A DNA stretch of 64,000 nt from Sanghuangporus weigelae. Its lineage: Eukaryota > Basidiomycota > Agaricomycetes > Hymenochaetales > Hymenochaetaceae. The notes beneath the pieces were generated by a model. It was not told the DNA's origin, searched no databases, and saw nothing but the letters and a program-made list of their open reading frames with translations. Every line of letters begins with the position of its first letter. The stretch's first letter is position 1. The position numbers and the translations under genes are program-made. The DNA lies in contig CP137318.1 in NCBI GenBank assembly GCA_033182465.1, positions 1,364,001-1,428,000 on the forward strand. The letters are read 5' to 3'. Positions 38,532-49,798 of this stretch are shown one piece after another.

Positions 38532-40476
38532 TCACCACATTGGTTTCTTGTGCGCTATCCCTGGTGTAGATACTTCCTGTTGGTCACCGAATGGATCTGC
38601 GAATGGATCCTCTTGTGTCAGTGCCTGCCGTGGGTTTGCACGTACGTCGTCATCAGCATCAGAATTATTGGCGTAAGGTCTGGAAGACGAAGCGCCGCGG
38701 GTTGTTCGTGATTTAGCAGTACGGCGGTTGTGCGTCTCTTCGTCTGAAGACTCGTAATCACTGAAATCGGACAGAGAGCCACGCGCACCGACGTCTTCGT
38801 CGTCTGATCCGTGCGCATCAGGACGCATAGGTGGGGGTAAATTCCTAGAACGAGCAATCAGATTTCCTCAACCTGAAAGTTTTGAAGTCGTCATACCCTT
38901 GAGAGTTGATGCCACCAAAGCTCAAATCCTGCAAATCCGGGTGAAGTCCAGCAGAGCTCGGAGGTGATTCGTACGTGCAACGATTGCGTTGTCGCTCCCT
39001 GTTTCGCTCCACTTGTCGTGTTATCGCTGCTCGTTGTTCCTCCTGCAATCTGTTCACTTCACCGGGGCCCTGGATTTTAACGGTTTCCATGTGTTGTTGC
39101 ATCTCTTCCACGTCCTGGTCGGTCATGACTGGCTTTATCAACTGAAATGTTAATAACAGATGATCAATGTCATATAAAGTAAATAGAAATAGATTGGATC
39201 ACCTTATCATACATTTGCAAAGCAGCAATGATTCGTTCATTAGCTTCCAGTAACGTTCCGATCAGCTCCTCGTTTTCGACAAGCTAGAAAGAGCCTTAGT
39301 CAGGGTACGCATAAATGGTCTAAATTATGACAGACCTGGATGTATCGAACAACTCGTTTTCGTGCTTGCTTTGCGATCTCAAGGCATTCTCGCACTTTTA
39401 GGTTGCCCTCGACGCTTTCTCGTTCAGGGTTCACGAGCTGTAATCAATCTCGTCGGTTAGGCTTATAACAATTAGTGCCATTTGACATACTGTTAGAGCG
39501 TTCACTAGATTGTTTGCTGCTTGAGACGTTTCGGCGATAGTTTGGAGAATTTGCGGTTTCTCCTTCTCAAAGTTGAAAGGGGGACGATTTCGTCTTGAAG
39601 CGCGCTGTCGAGCTTCTTCCTCCTTCCGCCGTTTCTCCTCCTTGGATTTCCGCTTCGCTTCTACCTTTGCTTCACGTTCTTCATGCTTCCGCCTCTCATA
39701 GTCCGTTTCGACAGGACTCACCACTGGTCTAGGAGGTGCTGCGTGCGGGACGGACTTGTAGAGGTTCGCTACAAGCGACATACGTGCATTGCCTTCAAAC
39801 TGCCTATGCCATGATCCAAGAACGCCAATCAGCTTCCGCTTTACTTTAGGATCAGTCGTCGGATCCGCCACAAGATTCTTAATGGCATCGGTAAGCTGAC
39901 CATCTGCGAAAGTAGCTGTGGCGATAATCAGGACGATCAAGTAAATTATCTTAGGAAGAGATAGTACTTTGGAACCGCTCTCCACCGTTCTCGACACAGG
40001 CTTTCAGGAGCTGCCACCTAACGTGAATAACCAAAACAGAAGGCGCATAAAGAGAGACGTACAACTAGTGCCCGATATTGCCGATGTGGGTCTCCATGCT
40101 TGAGCTTCTTTCGGATAGCTCTTGAAGCTTCGGCAGGTCTGCAAAGATGGTAAATCGAACTGAGGATGAATAGGAAACAGAAGCTCACTTACCCAGTCGG
40201 TTGCAGATTGATGGACTCCACCAGTTCGGGAATACTACAGCATCATTGATCACGTTTTGCCTTCAGATGAAGGAAGGCAGATTTCAAACCCATCAAATGC
40301 TTCATCTTCATAGTTGGGTGAAGTCAATATCTCTACGAGATCTGTGATAGAGGACTGGAAATCAGATGCATCGCGTTATCTCCAGGCAACTCAAGGTGCA
40401 TCAATGAACAGCGTACGTGAGGTTTCTCGCGACCCAATACCGCCAGTGCTTGTTTGGTGAGACTTAGAGCAGCCAT
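38532..40476 (-). CDS. LSB5: VHS-GAT adaptor, LSB5-like
   Basis: About ten exons. A short start (MAALSLTKQALAVLGREKPH) is followed by the VHS domain: SSITDLVEILTSPNYEDEAF, IPELVESINLQPTG, ASRAIRKKLKHGDPHRQYRA, FADGQLTDAIKNLVADP and VKRKLIGVLGSWHRQF. A charged Glu/Lys linker (EEREAKVEAKRKSKEEKRRK) and a GAT-like helical region (ILQTIAETSQAANNLVNALT to ANERIIAALQMYDKLI) follow. The tail is acidic/Ser-rich and has DPF-type motifs (EDPFADPFGD). Yeast Lsb5 links actin patches and ubiquitinated cargo at the cell cortex; GAT domains bind ubiquitin. All exon joins were checked only by frame and GT-AG borders. Confidence 0.85.
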
Positions 40477-40597
40477 GGTAAGAGGCGAAGATACACAGGG
40501 CAATGAAGATGGAGCACGATGGAATGAAGTAACGAACACACGAGCCAGTTGTGAAATATTGATCGTGATGACGTCAGCTACAAATAGAATTATTTGT

Positions 40598-41843
40598 CTA
40601 TTTCTTCCTCTCCAGTCTCCACCGATAGACCCGAGGCTTATACGCCTGCTCTTTCTTCGCAGCTAGCCTTTGAGATTTCTTAATCTTCATCGAGTCCAGC
40701 TCATCCTCGTTCAATTCATCATCCTCATCATCGCCTCCAACCTTCTCGACACCCCGCATCTTAAGACTGCCTCCCTTCCCCATCAATGCTCGCTGCATTG
40801 TCAGTTCTCGCTCAGCATATCGCAGCTGTGTGTCACGGGTCAGACGAGCAGATAGCTCCTTGAGTAGGCGGGTGCGGTGTTTCTGCCGAAGATTGAGAAT
40901 AAATTGTCTCACGAGGACTCTGCTACCTACTTTGGCGGTTTCACGCCTTTCCGAAGCGTCGGCTGAATCATCGACCTCCATAACATCTGAGCTCCTTTGC
41001 CTCCTTCTCCTGACGTCTCTTGGTTCTTTCCAGCCTAGGTCCAATGTCGCGCCCCCTTCTTCTTCATTAGGATTGGGTCCGATCTCTTGTTTATTGGGGC
41101 CTGCTATTGGATTTGTACATTTTCGTGCTAGAAAACCAGTCATCAATAACATTTTGGGTTTCCTCGTGGTCAAATCCATACCTTCTTCTTCGCTCTCTAC
41201 GAAGATGATATGTTTTGAGGAACGTTTTGATGGTCGTTTTGACGATTTTGGAGCCTTGATGATACCCGCTTGTCTCAGAACACCAAGCTCTTGCTCATCA
41301 AGTCCATCTTCTTCATTATCCTGATCCTTGCCGCTCACAACATGCGGGGCGATGAGGTCAGCTAACTCCGTGAGTTGGGCTTTGAGCTTCTCGATTTTCT
41401 GAGGTGAGGAGACTGTCAATCGGATCGTCGACCAAGAAATGAAAACGTACATGCCTTAAGTCCCGCGGCGCGCATAGTCCGTATGTAGTTCTCGTCTTGT
41501 GTTTTTAGTATCTTTACAAAGTCTACGGGCAATGCTTCATTCCCTCTATCCTGGATATGCACACCACCCTGAATAAATTTGTTCATCAGTTCCATGTAAG
41601 ATGTACATCTCATAGATCACGCACCTGAGTTCTCTGACTGTTCATAGAAAAGTAGAATTCATCCTTGTTCCTGTCCCCAGCTTTCTGCTGCAGTCTCTTG
41701 ATTCGATCCTGTTTTGAATGGTAATCTCGTGCACGAAGAACATAGTCCTTATGCTTCTCAAGGAGCCCAAGCCTGGTGCGATGAGAAGGCTGTGAGCGCT
41801 CCTTATGAGAGCGTCGATGTAGTGAGTTGCGTAAGGATGACAT
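40598..41843 (-). CDS. UTP11: U3 snoRNP / SSU processome protein UTP11
   Basis: Four exons. The start [20 protein letters not shown] and [20 protein letters not shown], then [14 protein letters not shown] and [10 protein letters not shown], are the UTP11 signature. The C-terminal part is basic and ends [20 protein letters not shown] with [13 protein letters not shown]. It acts in 18S rRNA processing in the nucleolus. The third intron seems to use a GC donor (AAG then GCATGT), joining RAAGLK to [13 protein letters not shown] further 59-nt in-frame intron within the last frame (GTATGG...TTCTAG) would join FVESEEE to ARKCTNP. It is divergent from UreF across 147 bp. Confidence 0.92.
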
Positions 41844-41990
41844 TGTTTTACCAAGGTTCGAAGATGTAGAGGTTTGTCAGTCAGAGTTGAAGTTTGTTTT
41901 GAGAGAATCGAAATATTCTCTCCAACGGGTCACGTGCTGCGAGCAAACTCACATCGAAGGAACGCGTCGCATCCTTTGATTCAGACCATC

Positions 41991-42933
41991 ATGGACGACG
42001 CGACGGAATCGTATATCATGCTACTTCTGGCAGACGGGAACCTTCCGACAGGGTCTTTCGTAGCATCCACCGGCTTTGAATCTTATGTCAAGCATGGCTT
42101 CTTCGGGACATCTTTATCAAACTCCAATGAATCTGCAGCAGCTTCGTCTTCAGCGCGTATAAATCAGGCGGTCGTCAATTTTGTTGGGGATAGCTTAGGA
42201 ACATATGCGCACAGCGCTCTTCCATTTGTTTCTGACGCACACATAGCTGTCATGGAATATCACAACCTGGAAGACCGAGATTATGATTCCATTTTGCTTC
42301 GATTGGCGGCACTCGATGACTTGTATCACTCCATGACGCTCAACGATGTCACTCGGAGAGCTTCAAAGGCGCAAGGCGTAGCACTTCTTACGCTTTTCTC
42401 TAAGGGACTCACAAAGCCTCAGCTAGTATCATCTGAACGCAACACTAGTTCGCCAAACGTCAAGGAGGGGGGCATCTATGTGCGACTCGTAGATGAATAC
42501 AAGCTGAGGATACGCAGAGGAGATGTTCACGGACATCTTCCCATCTGCTGGGGTGTACTAACGGCAGCTTTGGGCTTGAGCCTAGGTATGCCTCCAATCA
42601 GCTATTCATATCTAATTGATACAAATTTGCTCACCAGAAAGATCGCAATACCTTCATTTATTTCTCCAAGCTCGCTCGCTCCTCTCCGCGTCGATCCGTC
42701 TCAACACATTGGGTCCATACGCCGCTCAGCAGATTCTTCTTCATGTCGTGAAGGGAATTGTCGAACGACAGATGACAATTTGTCGGGACTTAAGATCGGG
42801 ACTGCAGTCCGCATCTACCAAAGAAGATGGAGAGGTTCTGGATAATCTGAAATGTGCTGCTTCAACTTGGCCACTTGGAGAAATCCTTGCGGCAAGACAT
42901 GATTTGCAGCATTCCAGGATTTTCAACAGTTAG
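41991..42933 (+). CDS. ureF: Urease accessory protein UreF
   Basis: Two exons. LLLADGNLPTGSFVASTGFE is the UreF N-terminal signature, followed by YAHSALPFVSDAHIAVMEYH, SKAQGVALLTLF, GHLPICWGVLTAALGLSL and, in exon 2, LHLFLQARSLLSASIRLNTL and LGPYAAQQILLHVVKGIVER. With UreD and UreG it delivers nickel to urease. No other urease gene is seen in the window. The 5' frame is open for 39 codons above the chosen ATG at 41991, but those codons do not resemble the family. Confidence 0.93.
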
Positions 42934-43409
42934 GTAAGATTTGCGGACAACTCTCAGTTTTCTATAACTTTTCTCAAATTTAGTTCATTTTTGCGCATCC
43001 CCAAGCCTGTTGAAAAAGTGGGAAGGAGCATCCCAAGAGAAGCCCCGCATGCTTCGGAACGGGATGATAATGGTCCTCACGGACACATACCACCCTTTGG
43101 CGAAGATCGACGATCACTTGATGACGGGAAGATTTCGTTCTTCAGTCAAACGAAATCCACAGAGACTTCTCTTTGATCGGAATAGATCGACGCGGATCAA
43201 GAAGAGGAGTTTTGTACGCAACGCATCCTTGGTACCGGTATCAACATTGAGATTCTAACCCGCACGGATTATTCTGTCTCTTCCAAATGCCTTACGGCAA
43301 GGAGAGAAGCGAGGAGAGCTATTTCTGATAGGAGCTGCAGTTCTACATTCGTACGAAAATGCATGTGGTCGATCGGGGGGTTCAGTGCACCAGCTGTAAT
43401 CTTCTACAA
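42934..43409. other. Stretch with one unassigned plus-strand frame
   Basis: Between ureF and the convergent GNAT gene an 82-codon frame (43010-43258, starting MKKWEGASQEKPRMLRNGMI) shows plausible composition. The +1 frame just after it reads LGTGINIEILTRTDYSVSS. Neither has a clean splice border to join them, and I recognise no family. It may be a gene relic or 3' UTR. Confidence 0.25.
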
Positions 43410-43994
43410 TTACTTCCCCTCGGATTTCGAAGGTCCTCCAGACAAGATCAGCTGCATGAACGTCACATCCTGCCACTCTCCAAACTTATACCCCACCTCC
43501 CTCATCGTACCCACATCCACAAATCCAAACCTCTCATGGAACCGAATCGAGTCGGCATTGCTCGCAGTAATCACTCCGACGAGTGCATGGACCTTCCCTT
43601 GATCGCGAGCAAATGAGAGTAAGCGCTCCATGAGTGTTGTGCCAATTTTGCCACCGCGGATGGACTTGTGCACGTAGATGGTGTTTTCGGCCGTGAAGCG
43701 GTAGCCTTCGCGAGGGCGGAAGGTGCTGTAGTATGCGAAGCCCAGTACGCTCGGAGATGGAGATGGAGAATCTGCGTCGGAAGGAACGGCTACGAAGATC
43801 GGGAATCCAGCGAGCTTTGTATCCCTCATCCATTTCCGGCGATCTTCTAGGTCAAACGGATCGTCTCGGAGAAGTGCAGTGTTTGTCGCGACTTGTTCGT
43901 TGAGGATTTCGAGCATGCCTGGGAGGTCTGCTTCGTCGGCGTCTCGGATAGTATATGCCGGAATCGGAACGGTCGAGCTGCTGTTATTCGCCAT
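43410..43994 (-). CDS. GNAT N-acetyltransferase, phosphinothricin acetyltransferase-like
   Basis: Single exon, 194 aa. After YTIRDADEADLPGMLEILNE (N-terminal GNAT strand-helix) come VLGFAYYSTFRPREGYRFTA with ENTIYVHKSIRGGKIGTTLM, the Pat/Bar-type segment including the acetyl-CoA loop RGGKIG (usual R/Q-x-x-G-x-G/A), then LVGVITASNADSIRFHERFG and FVDVGTMREVGYKFGEWQDV. Bar-like enzymes acetylate small amines such as phosphinothricin or methionine sulfoximine; the native substrate here is unknown. No intron is present. Confidence 0.9.
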   Translation of the reverse strand: MANNSSSTVPIPAYTIRDADEADLPGMLEILNEQVATNTALLRDDPFDLEDRRKWMRDTKLAGFPIFVAVPSDADSPSPSPSVLGFAYYSTFRPREGYRFTAENTIYVHKSIRGGKIGTTLMERLLSFARDQGKVHALVGVITASNADSIRFHERFGFVDVGTMREVGYKFGEWQDVTFMQLILSGGPSKSEGK

Positions 43995-44291
43995 GATGAT
44001 GTGCTAGCAAACTCAACTTGAGTAGATGCTAGTGTGCTATCGAGTACAGTAGATACGTCTTGATTTATATCAGATTGTAGGATAAGAATGACTCGATCCG
44101 ATGATATGCCGTCTTCGTTATCTTTTTAGATATCGCATGCAGGAGTTTAGTTTATTAGCGCGGCCCGTGCCGCCCAAGCTGATACACAATGGACATACAA
44201 TTGCTGCATTATTCGGATAATACATACAAACACAACACAGCAAAATATATATAAAAGACATCTGCATACAAAGAAAAAGAGAGAATTCACT

Positions 44292-45363
44292 TCACTTCGC
44301 CGAAAACGCCCTCCAAACGAGCCAAAGGACGAGACCCCTGGGGAGCCACCTCAGGAATCTAATCGTCAACGTATGTCCACCAAGGAGGATATAATTCGGC
44401 GGGCCAGCGCGGCTCATCACCCTCTCAACGACCGTCTTCGCAAACGCACTCGTCGGCATCGACCCCCTTCCCTGGCTCGTATACATCCTTCTGTGCATCT
44501 GCTGCAGAAATGATTGGTAGAGAGAGGTAGGGGGGAGGTTGAATCTTTTGGCTTGGTTGTCTGCGAGGTTGGACTTGATGGACCCCGGTGCGACGAGGAC
44601 GACGGAGATCCCGAGGGGCTGGCATTCCATCTGCAGGACGGAGGTGAGGGAGTGCAGCGCGGCTTTTGAGGCGCAGTAGATCCCGTTCCAGGGTGTTGGT
44701 CTGTGAGGCGGGAGTATAAATAAATAAAAATAAGAAAGGGGAGAACAGGAGTGGGATGTATGTGTGCGACGTACACTTCCCCGGAGACCGAGCCGATGTT
44801 GACGATGATCCCCTTCTTGCGAGCGGCCATGTGTGGCACGACGGTCCTCGCCGTCCGTAATGCACCATACACATTCACGTCGAACGTCCTCTTCACCTCT
44901 TCCATCGGAACCTCCACAACAGGTCCTACAATAGTCCACATCAACAACCGTGACCACAGTCATGCTCGCATAGAACATCTCGATGATCATTTATCATCTG
45001 CCACCTGGACTGAACATGAACATACCTATGCAAATGCCACCAGCATTATTAACCAACACGTCCATCCTCCCTTCCTCCGCAATAACGCCGTCAACGGCAC
45101 CCTGCACGCTCTCGTCGCTCGTCACTTCGAGTTGCAAGCGCCGGATGCTCGGATGTTCGAGCCCGTCCATGGAGTCGAGGTTGCGCGCAGTAGCATAGAC
45201 GATACACCCCCTTTTCGCGAACTCTTCGCATCTAATAGTAGAGGAGAGACAGTGAATAAATTGAAGTAATCTGCACGGGAAGGGTGGAAACGTACAAGTG
45301 GTACCCAATCCCGCCCTTCGAGCACCCAGTTATCAGAACGACGTTCTTGGTGGAGGAAGACAT
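44292..45363 (-). CDS. AYR1: Short-chain dehydrogenase, 1-acyl-DHAP reductase (AYR1)-like
   Basis: Four exons. MSSSTKNVVLITGCSKGGIG has the NADP-binding TGxxxGIG turn. It continues with RGCIVYATARNLDSMDGLEH, RMDVLVNNAGG (NNAG motif), VPMEEVKRTFDVNVYGALRT, GIIVNIGSVSGEV and WNGIYCASKAALHSLTSVLQ (catalytic Tyr-x-x-x-Lys with the Ser before). The C-terminus ends in a hydrophobic segment (TIRFLRWLPRGLVLWLVWRA), fitting a membrane/lipid-droplet protein. Ayr1 reduces 1-acyl-dihydroxyacetone phosphate in phosphatidate synthesis. The exact substrate cannot be proven from motifs. Confidence 0.88.
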
Positions 45364-46250
45364 AGATGAAAGACCAGCACACCAAAGACGCGTGAGCAAT
45401 AGTCTTTATTTATATCCACCCATCAAAGATTAAAAACACGCGTTTATTGACGTATGCACGCGTTGGATGATATGTATGTACGCGAAGTAAACGTGCTCTT
45501 CACGCGAAATGCGAATGTGAGGAAGGTATTGGGGTTCCAAGCAGGACTCAGCAATATGTAGGATGAGGTAGTGGCAAGACTACGTGCGTTAGCCACTCGC
45601 GAGTTCCGCGCGTGATTGGAGCGTGGGTGCCGACCATGTTTCTTCCTCTCGTGTCATTCGCGGCTCGCCAAAATAATTAAGGACAATTCAATTTTCACGT
45701 GATTGACCTACCACAAAATTATGATATCAAAATCAAATCAAAATTCTTTGCCCAACTTCTTGCATGTAAAAAACAACTCTTCTCCTTGAGTAAAGCGGTC
45801 CTGGTGTAATATGCGTCTGAGAGGTCTGATGGAGGTCCTGAACCACCGAGAAGTTCTTCCAAGAAGGTCAGAACACTGCAAGTAAATCCCGAACGGAAAC
45901 TCCTCAGCACCATCGAAGTGAAAGTTGTCATATTTGTTGTTCAGTTCAGAGTATGATGGGGGAAGCAGAAGGCAATTGAGCGTTGAGCGGCGTACGTGCG
46001 CATCGACGCGTATCAGCAATTGGTTCAATATGGTCAATCAGTTCCCAAGTAAAGTCAGGAAAGGCAGAGATATGATTGGCACAAGCAAGTAGGGGTAAAC
46101 AACATGACGAGGAGGAAGGAGGAAGAGGGGTACTACGAATAAGAGATACATACATAACTAGGGAGAATATAAAAGAGAAGACACAGTGGAGAAGGAATGA
46201 AAGAGCTCGCTAAACGCCCCTCTATCCTATGTATGCACGCCTTAGGCGTC
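45364..46250. other. Intergenic region between AYR1-like gene and pacC 3' end
   Basis: No supported gene. Overlapping minus-strand frames at 45719-46155 contain FPDFTWELIDHIEP, faintly like an F-box start, but no longer match or splice pattern supports it. The AYR1-side promoter is rich in ACGCG words. Confidence 0.3.
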
Positions 46251-49028
46251 TCACTGAGCAGCAGCAGCTACCATCTCGACATCCCTATCACCAGCAACAG
46301 CATCGTTGCTCAAATTAGTCCGTCTTCGTTGCCGCGGACTGCTCTCACTGTGAGGCGGAGGCGTCCCGTATCGCTCGCGGTAGTCCCTGTTTATCTGCAC
46401 GAGCAAATCGCGAATCAGCTCCGCGTGCCGTCTGCGCTCTTCCGCCGACACCGCCGCACCTGCGCTCCCCGCCTTCCCGGCGCCGCCACCGCCTATCCGA
46501 ATCTCGGATAACTCCCGCGCGAGGTCGCCTTCGACCGCTCCTGATTTTGAGGAGGAAGAAGCGAAGTCGAGCTCTGCGGTGAGCGAGCGGAAGGAGGGGA
46601 GTTTCAGCGGGGAGCCGAACTCGCTTGACGGCGAGCGTGCGCGGAGACGGGCGGTGCGGTGCGCAGCGGAGGAAGAGGATGACGAGGACGGTGAAGACCT
46701 ACGCGAGGAGGAAGTACCGACGAGCGGGGGGAGTCGGAACTCCGCGTCGCCTGCTTCGAGAAGCGGGTAGAGCTTCCTGCTTTCCCTGTCCTCCCCTGCT
46801 CCGCTCCCACCTTCATGCGCGAAGGCGAGTGAAGATGAGAGCCGTGCTGGGGGACCGCGCTGCAGTTGGGTGCGTATACGCGGCTCGACGGGACCTGGGA
46901 GAGGCAGGACAACGCGCGTTCGCTGTTCCCTCTCGCGATCTTCGTCTTCGTTACTGTCTTCTTCCCGCCCCGGGACAGTCTTCAACAGAACCTCGGTCCT
47001 CAACTTCCTCGCACCGAGCACGTCATACGCCCCCAGCTGCGGCTGCTGCAAAGCCGCACTCGAACGCGCCAGGAAGTCAAAGTTCGCAGCACCATCGGGT
47101 GGCTCGGTCATGCCCGTTCCAGCTCGGTGTTGAGCGTACCCCTGGCTGGAGATGCTCAGCGGGGAAGGCGAGCGTGTACCGGAACCTTCTGGACTCGAGA
47201 GTGGCGGAGTCGGTCGGAAAGCAGAGCCGGCGCTGGATGGCATGCGACGGTGGTACAGGCTCGTTGGCGTACCAGAGGAAGACGAGTGAGGTGGAGGCGG
47301 GTGCGCATCTGGAGGAGACAAAGCTATCGTCTGCAAATATGAACTGGCGACCGAGCTAGCCCGAGATCCTGAGCCCGTGCGACCCGGATGATCATCCAGA
47401 CCCGGATAAAGCCCAGAGCCTTGTACGCTCGCCCTCGAGCGCATCGGCGGGGAATAACTCTGCTGGAACTCATTCGCGCTATACGCAGAGATGCCCGAAA
47501 GTGAAGAAGAAGCGGAAGCAGGAGAAGGAATCGAAGGAATGCCCGGCATGTTAGCGAGGCCCAACTGCGAAAGACTAACAGGATCGAAGTACGTAGAAGG
47601 AGAACCTAGGTCAGAAAGGACGCTCTGCGCCTGACTCTGCTGCTGCTGAGACTGGTGCCCACCGCCGAAATCGTGTGCGGAGCGTCGACCGATATTCGGT
47701 GGAGCCGAGGTGATGTCCCTCCCCAACGTCAGCAGAAAATCGTTAACCGCTGCGAGTTCTTCTGGCGAATGGATGTCTAAAGAGATGGATCGCGGATTGA
47801 AGTTTGGCGGATGCTGCTGCTGCTGCTGCTGTTGCGACGAGGAGCCCGAAGACGAGGACCCATATTGCTGATGCGCATACACGAGGCTCGAGAGACGTTC
47901 TGCCATGTCTGAACAGAAATAGAGGGGGGAGAGGCGCGAGTTAGTGTACTTCGTTTCATGTAAAAAAAAGGCAACCATGCATCAAAAACACCGATCGCGA
48001 GTGGAGAGGATAGAGAGAGGGGGAGAGAGAGAATAGATACTGACGCGGATCGTAACTCGGGGCCACACGACGCTTCTTCATGTCCGTGAAGAAATCCCCG
48101 ACGGAGTCGTGCCCTCTTTTTATACCGGCGGCTGCAACCATACCACCTCCCAGTGCGGAGTTAGACGTCACGTCGTCGCGCAGGACCTCCCAAGAAGGCG
48201 GGGATCCGATGTTAGCACCGTGGTGCGGGACGCTGCTCGGGTGCAAGAATATGTCGGAAGCATGTCCATGAGAGATGGAGTTGCGGTGGACTGCGGCATG
48301 CGGATGCGAATAGCCCAGTTCAGGAGATGGCGTCGGAAGGAGGCCGACATCTGGGGAGAGGGATGAGAAGGGATGCATTGAGGACGAAGAGGGTGAGAAC
48401 TCTGGGATAAAATGAATACACCGGGAAGAAAGAAACAATATTCTCATAATAACGATCCGGAATACTGACCTGGAGTGCTCTGCGACGAGACGGAGGGTGC
48501 CTTTGGTCGTCCGCCATACAAGAATTCGGGAGCTGTCACGCTTATGCGTCTATCTACGAGGAGCCGGGAAGTGTCCGCGCCCTGCACGCGCTGTTCATAC
48601 GACGGGTCGGAGATGGTGATCGCCTTGGAGTGCTTATGCTGGGCATGATGCGCCTCGGTATGGATCTTCTCGTGTTTCTTGAGATCCTGGGGGCGCTTAA
48701 ACTTCTTATCGCAGACTTCGCAGTTGTGCGGTTTGAGCGGGACGTGCACGCGGAGGTGAGAAGTGATGTGGTCGCGCTTTGCACAGGTGGTGTTGCATTC
48801 CTTCCATCTGCAGGTGAGAGAGAGATTGTTTGTCGACTTTCTGCCGATGTGGTCGTTGCAGAGGTGGTTGTAGAGCTGCTCTGGGTCTGAGAATGACTGA
48901 GTGCACTCTTGCCAAGCGCAGGAATGCGACGGGGGCGGCGTTGGAGAGGCGGGCTTGTCTGGGTCAGCGGAGGCGGCAGGGGGGTCAGCCTCCGTGGGTG
49001 AGGAAGCTTGCTGTTGATCGTCTGGCAT
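46251..49028 (-). CDS. pacC: pH-response transcription factor PacC/Rim101
   Basis: Three exons (introns near 48450-48370 and 48040-47910). Exon 1 has three C2H2 fingers: [10 protein letters not shown]...[16 protein letters not shown]...HLRVH and [21 protein letters not shown]. The finger-1/2 pair with CAWxxC and CRWxxC is diagnostic of PacC/Rim101. Exon 2 carries [15 protein letters not shown] and [20 protein letters not shown], the region of signal-dependent cleavage in the family. Exon 3 holds a poly-Gln run, long Ser/Pro-rich stretches and a conserved end ([20 protein letters not shown]). Proteolysis at alkaline pH releases the activator. ATG 49028 ([17 protein letters not shown]) is chosen; the frame is open above it. 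Confidence 0.93.
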
Positions 49029-49197
49029 GTATGAGTGATTACTTTCGAGGGCTGCGAGGCTCCTCTGCAAGTGCTCGAGAGGGATGAGTGACCGTGCTTG
49101 CGGAAGAGAGGTGAGACTGAGAAAATGAATGAGATATATAAGAGAAATGAAATGTGTTACATACTGATATAGACTGGGCATGGCAAGGCAAGAATGG

Positions 49198-49711
49198 CTT
49201 GGCATGGGTGTCCTCTTGCTGCGGACATCTCCTCTGCTTACAGCATCAGTCCCTCTGGGACAGTCTTGGCTGCTCGGCATCGGTAGGCTGTGCAGCCCAA
49301 GACAGCCGCGCCAGTTTCCGATTCAGGGTCTACTCTCTTGGCATCCGTCCCACGGCTACTAACGTCCCTCTTGGCTCACCGAGTCATTCTCTTGTCCAAC
49401 TTCCTCCGACGACAAAAACAACTTCTCGTCTCTTCCTCACAGCGTCACCCACCGACCTCAGAACGTTCCTGCACCTTAGCAACTCAAGAAGACCCTCAAT
49501 TCCCGCCCACGTCACTTCATCCCGCTGCGCAATGTCCCGCTATTTCATTTCCACTTCTCTTCCCTTCTCGCGTTTACTTATCTTGCTCTTGGCAAAAATC
49601 AAAAAATTCGGTCAAATTGACTCATTCAGAATGACAGCTCCGGTCGTTCTCACCGGGTACGGCCATTTCGGACAAAAGGAGTTTAGTTTACTTTGACACG
49701 CAAATGCCAAG
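49198..49711. promoter_or_regulatory. Cluster of six PacC sites upstream of pacC
   Basis: The PacC hexamer GCCAAG (or CTTGGC) occurs at 49198-49203, 49265-49270, 49337-49342, 49370-49375, 49588-49593 and 49706-49711, six times in 514 bases where about 0.25 would be expected by chance. The cluster lies in the leader and promoter of pacC, suggesting direct autoregulation as known in Aspergillus. Confidence 0.75.
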
Positions 49712-49798
49712 CCCAGTTCCCAAGTGCGCTTCGCGCGCTTCAATTTCAATTTGAATTGATTATGTCACGAAAGTGCGTTATGTAAGTATTTAGAATCC

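Noticed and set aside
45719-46155. Possible F-box gene
   Set aside because: Only a faint FxxFTWELIDHI match. Frames overlap in conflict and no exon chain could be built.
46579-47359. Long plus-strand Arg-rich frames across pacC
   Set aside because: Shadows of the GC-rich Ser/Pro-coding third exon of pacC.
49154-49696. 180-codon plus-strand frame upstream of pacC
   Set aside because: Ser/Leu-rich composition without a domain. The stretch is better explained as pacC leader and promoter with PacC sites.
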